NCBI GenBank assembly: GCA_938041725.1
Contig: CALISX010000365.1
Location: forward strand, 1-8,460
Reading direction: 5' to 3'
Length of the DNA: 8,460 bases
Origin: an uncultured Lachnoanaerobaculum sp.
Lineage (GTDB): Bacteria; Bacillota; Clostridia; Lachnospirales; Lachnospiraceae
Part shown: positions 6,734-8,460 of the stretch, in pieces
How positions within the stretch are numbered: position 1 is the first letter of the stretch
Layout of the letters: the number at the start of each line of letters is the position of its first letter
The notes under the pieces: model-generated
Told to the model about the DNA's origin: nothing
Seen by the model: only the letters and a program-made list of their open reading frames with translations
Database searches by the model: none
Program-made: the position numbers and the translations under genes

Positions 6734-7228
6734 ATGAATATAAAAAGGGTTTCTATATTGGGGATGCTGGTGGCTTTGGCCATGATACTAAGCTTTGTAG
6801 AAACCCTGATTCCAATTGTGTTTCTGCCTGGAATGAAGTTAGGGTTGGCTAATTTGGTGGTTATTGTGGTTTTGTATCTTTATGGCGTACAGGCCGCAGT
6901 AATTGTATCCTTTGTCAGAATTTTTTTGGTGGCCGCCACCTTTGGAAATATGTCCACCATGCTGTATTCCATAGCCGGCGCCAGTTTAAGCCTGTTTTCC
7001 ATGATTTTGGCCAAACAGGCCGGGGCTTTTTCTATGACAGGCATCAGTATCCTTGGGGGAATTACCCATAATTTCGGCCAGATTTTATTTGCGGCCTATG
7101 TGTCCAAAACCAGTGGACTTTTCAGTTATTTCCCCCTTTTATGCATAGCCGGTGTGGTAAGCGGCTTTTTTATTGGCCTTTTGGGGGCCATGGTAATTCA
7201 AAGAACCAGAAAGGTCTTTACCCAGTGA
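6734..7228 (+). CDS. Gx transporter family membrane protein (HepS component I-like)
   Basis: A 164-residue membrane protein of the family long annotated as heptaprenyl diphosphate synthase component I (Pfam PF07456) and now usually called Gx transporter family. It looks like a small ECF-type substrate-binding membrane unit. Five or so hydrophobic segments cover almost the whole length. Conserved features are 'LPGMKLGLANLV' (about 31-42), 'FGNMSTMLYSIAGA' and 'GGITHNFGQ' (108-116, with His112, Asn113 and Gln116). The older prenyl synthase name rests on weak evidence; no Asp-rich prenyl-diphosphate motif is seen. The start is uncertain: ATG at 6734 and TTG at 6725 are both in frame, neither with a good Shine-Dalgarno sequence, so translation may be coupled to the gene ending at 6722. 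The transported substrate cannot be told from the window. Confidence 0.82.
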   Translation: MNIKRVSILGMLVALAMILSFVETLIPIVFLPGMKLGLANLVVIVVLYLYGVQAAVIVSFVRIFLVAATFGNMSTMLYSIAGASLSLFSMILAKQAGAFSMTGISILGGITHNFGQILFAAYVSKTSGLFSYFPLLCIAGVVSGFFIGLLGAMVIQRTRKVFTQ

Positions 7229-7271
7229 CCCTGTACCGGGGACTTGGCCCCATAGATTATAAGGAGAAAAG

Positions 7272-7277
7272 AAAGGA
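7272..7277 (+). promoter_or_regulatory. Ribosome binding site that fixes the CobW GTPase start
   Basis: AAAGGA is 4 bases before the ATG at 7282, with an AAGGAG at 7261-7266 further up. The same reading frame stays open upstream to 7141, but that part overlaps the Gx transporter gene and lacks the family's usual beginning. Confidence 0.65.
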
Positions 7278-7281
7278 AAAT

Positions 7282-8346
7282 ATGGGAAAAACAAAAATAG
7301 ATGTTATTTCCGGTTTCTTAGGAGCCGGTAAAACAACGGTAATCAAAAAACTGCTGGATCATCTTCCAAAGGAAGAGCAAAAGATCATTATTGAGAATGA
7401 ATTTGGAGAAATCGGCATTGACGGAGGATTTTTAAAGGATGCAGGCATTGAGATTCGGGAGATGAATTCCGGCTGTATCTGCTGCTCCCTTTCTGGAGAT
7501 TTTGAAGCTTCTCTGCGGGAAATTTTAGCAAAATACGCTCCAGACCGGGTGATTATTGAACCCAGCGGTGTGGGAAAGCTTTCTGATGTGCTAAAAGCGG
7601 TTTCAGATGTGGAAAAGGAGCTGGAGGTGGCCTCTAATTCTGCCATTACAGTGGTAGATGTAAAAAAATGCAAAATGTACTTTAAAAACTTCGGAGAATT
7701 TTTTAATAACCAAATCCAGTTTGCCAATACCGTGATCCTTTCCAGAACTGACCTGGCGGATCAGAAAAAAATAGAAGAAACGGTGGAATTAATCCGGAAA
7801 ATCAATCCCCAGGCCTTGATTGTCACTACGCCTTTGGAAGAGCTTGCAGGGGAGAAAATAACTGAGCTTTTGGGAAGACCTTTGGATCTGAAAACCCAGC
7901 TTTTGGAGGAGATGGCCAAAGCGCACGCCCATCATCATGACCATGATCATCACGAACACCACCATCATGAGCATGACCATGACTGTGATCACGACCACCA
8001 TCACCACGATCATGATCACGAGTGTCACGATGAAAATTGCACACATGATCATCACCATCATCACGCCGATGATGTGTTTGATAGTGTTGGCTTTGAGCAG
8101 GTTCCTGCAATTACAAAAGAAAAGCTGACAAAGATTTTGACAAAGTTAAAAGAGGGTGAGGAATTTGGCACAGTGTTGCGTGCAAAGGGAATGATTGCCG
8201 ATGCAAATTCTAAGGCATGGTTTTATTTTGATCTTGTGCCAGAGGAGATTCAGATTCGTCAGGGCGATCCAGATGTTACAGGAAAGGTTTGTGTCATTGG
8301 AACAGATTTAAAGGCAGTAGCACTTGAGAAGGAGTTTAGGGGATAA
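7282..8346 (+). CDS. CobW/COG0523 family GTPase with His-rich metal-binding insert
   Basis: Predicted cytosolic metal-chaperone GTPase of 354 residues, of the kind that handles zinc, cobalt or nickel. The N-terminal GTPase domain has the P-loop 'GFLGAGKTT' (11-19), 'ENEFGEIGIDG' (switch region), the metal-binding motif 'GCICC' with Cys65, Cys67 and Cys68, and 'IEPSG' (92-96). The base-specificity motif reads 'SRTD' (154-157) where the family usually has NKxD. Residues 215-261 form a tract with 27 His, plus Asp, Glu and three Cys, that could store or pass metal. The CobW C-terminal domain follows (about 280-354, 'FGTVLRAKGMI' and 'WFYFDLVPEE'). The ATG at 7282 begins right before the P-loop strand, as is usual. 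The stop overlaps the next start (TAATG). The metal served is unknown; His-rich members are often zinc-linked. Codon preference changes after the His tract. Confidence 0.92.
   Translation: MGKTKIDVISGFLGAGKTTVIKKLLDHLPKEEQKIIIENEFGEIGIDGGFLKDAGIEIREMNSGCICCSLSGDFEASLREILAKYAPDRVIIEPSGVGKLSDVLKAVSDVEKELEVASNSAITVVDVKKCKMYFKNFGEFFNNQIQFANTVILSRTDLADQKKIEETVELIRKINPQALIVTTPLEELAGEKITELLGRPLDLKTQLLEEMAKAHAHHHDHDHHEHHHHEHDHDCDHDHHHHDHDHECHDENCTHDHHHHHADDVFDSVGFEQVPAITKEKLTKILTKLKEGEEFGTVLRAKGMIADANSKAWFYFDLVPEEIQIRQGDPDVTGKVCVIGTDLKAVALEKEFRG
7924..8064 (+). repeat. His-rich coding tract in the CobW GTPase
   Basis: CAT/CAC codons mixed with GAT/GAC and GAG/GAA give 27 His in 47 residues (215-261), with Cys235, Cys248 and Cys253. 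The DNA is a degenerate trinucleotide-like repeat without a fixed unit, so it may be prone to slippage or recombination. A metal-buffering role is known for similar tracts in COG0523 proteins. Confidence 0.85.
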
Positions 8347-8460
8347 TGACGGGAACTTTTGATAGAGAGCCGACCAGCACGAGTATACCTGTATTTGTGA
8401 TCAATGGATTTTTAGAGAGTGGTAAGACACAATTTATGAAGTTTACAATGCAGCAGGAGT
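8346..8460 (+). CDS. Second COG0523-like P-loop GTPase, N-terminal part (partial)
   Basis: Begins at the ATG overlapping the previous stop by one base (TAATG) and runs off the right edge; 38 residues are visible. After a polar start of about 13 residues comes a strand 'IPVFVING' and a P-loop 'GFLESGKTQ' (21-29), placed as in CobW proteins but with Glu-Ser in place of Gly-Ala and a final Gln in place of Thr. An AAGGAG inside the previous gene and a GGGG 4 to 7 bases before the ATG may act as the ribosome binding site. Tight overlap with a His-rich CobW GTPase suggests a paired metal-handling function. With the GTPase's CxCC and later motifs outside the window, the family is likely but not proven. 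Confidence 0.7.
   Translation, partial: MTGTFDREPTSTSIPVFVINGFLESGKTQFMKFTMQQE

Noticed and set aside
7238..7251. GGGG/CCCC hairpin after the Gx transporter gene
   Set aside because: Only 4 bp of stem and no T-run, so it is unlikely to stop transcription before the GTPase gene.
7141..7281. Longer N-terminus for the CobW GTPase starting at 7141
   Set aside because: It would overlap the Gx transporter gene by 88 bases and adds residues before the usual family start; the ATG at 7282 has a Shine-Dalgarno sequence.
7921..8064. Repetitive DNA that could suggest a CRISPR array or minisatellite
   Set aside because: There is no fixed repeat unit or spacer; the frame is kept and it encodes the metal-binding His tract of a CobW protein.
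7789..8110. Minus-strand open frames rich in Met and Val or in His and Asp opposite the His tract
   Set aside because: They come directly from the complement of CAT/CAC/GAT codons; low complexity and no independent support.

Overview
The window looks like a chromosomal segment of a low-to-mid GC Gram-positive bacterium of the class Clostridia, most likely family Lachnospiraceae. This is inferred from the protein families (Gx transporter family, Asp23/Gls24, an LCP protein, a cytidylate-kinase-like protein, a His-rich CobW GTPase), AGGAGG-type ribosome binding sites, occasional TTG starts and AATG/ATGA gene junctions. All supported genes are on the + strand. Coding density is high and there is no sign of an insertion sequence, prophage, CRISPR array, tRNA or rRNA. 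Genus and species cannot be read from the sequence alone.

Layout. (1) Positions 2-1608: the 3' end of aroB (3-dehydroquinate synthase), then lspA (signal peptidase II) overlapping it by 20 bases, then an rluD-type pseudouridine synthase starting 1 base after lspA. (2) Positions 1609-1717: a 109-base gap with a plausible sigma-A promoter, whose -10 lies inside a perfect 18-bp palindrome. (3) Positions 1718-3507: a cytidylate-kinase-like protein overlapping (ATGA) a lipoprotein N-acetylmuramoyl-L-alanine amidase, closed by a strong GC-rich hairpin. (4) Positions 3575-6722: an unrecognised four-helix membrane protein with a C-terminal zinc ribbon, an LCP-family (LytR-CpsA-Psr) protein with a long coiled-coil/basic cytoplasmic N-terminus, and an Asp23/Gls24 protein. 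(5) Positions 6734-8460: a Gx transporter family membrane protein, then a CobW/COG0523 GTPase with a very His-rich metal-binding insert, then the start of a second COG0523-like P-loop protein cut by the window edge.

How the genes may work together. Regions 1 to 4 lean towards the cell envelope: LspA matures lipoproteins, the amidase is itself a lipoprotein substrate and cleaves peptidoglycan, LCP proteins attach polymers to the wall, and Asp23/Gls24 proteins are linked to envelope stress. The zinc-ribbon membrane protein in the middle is the least understood member. The last two genes suggest a metal-handling (zinc-type) GTPase pair. The 3' part of the first GTPase, after its His tract, changes codon preference (GAA/AAA to GAG/AAG, Thr to ACA only), which hints at a mosaic gene.

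No wholly new system is evident. The best leads are the palindromic promoter, the zinc-ribbon membrane protein beside the extended LCP protein, and the possible recombination joint in the His-rich GTPase.
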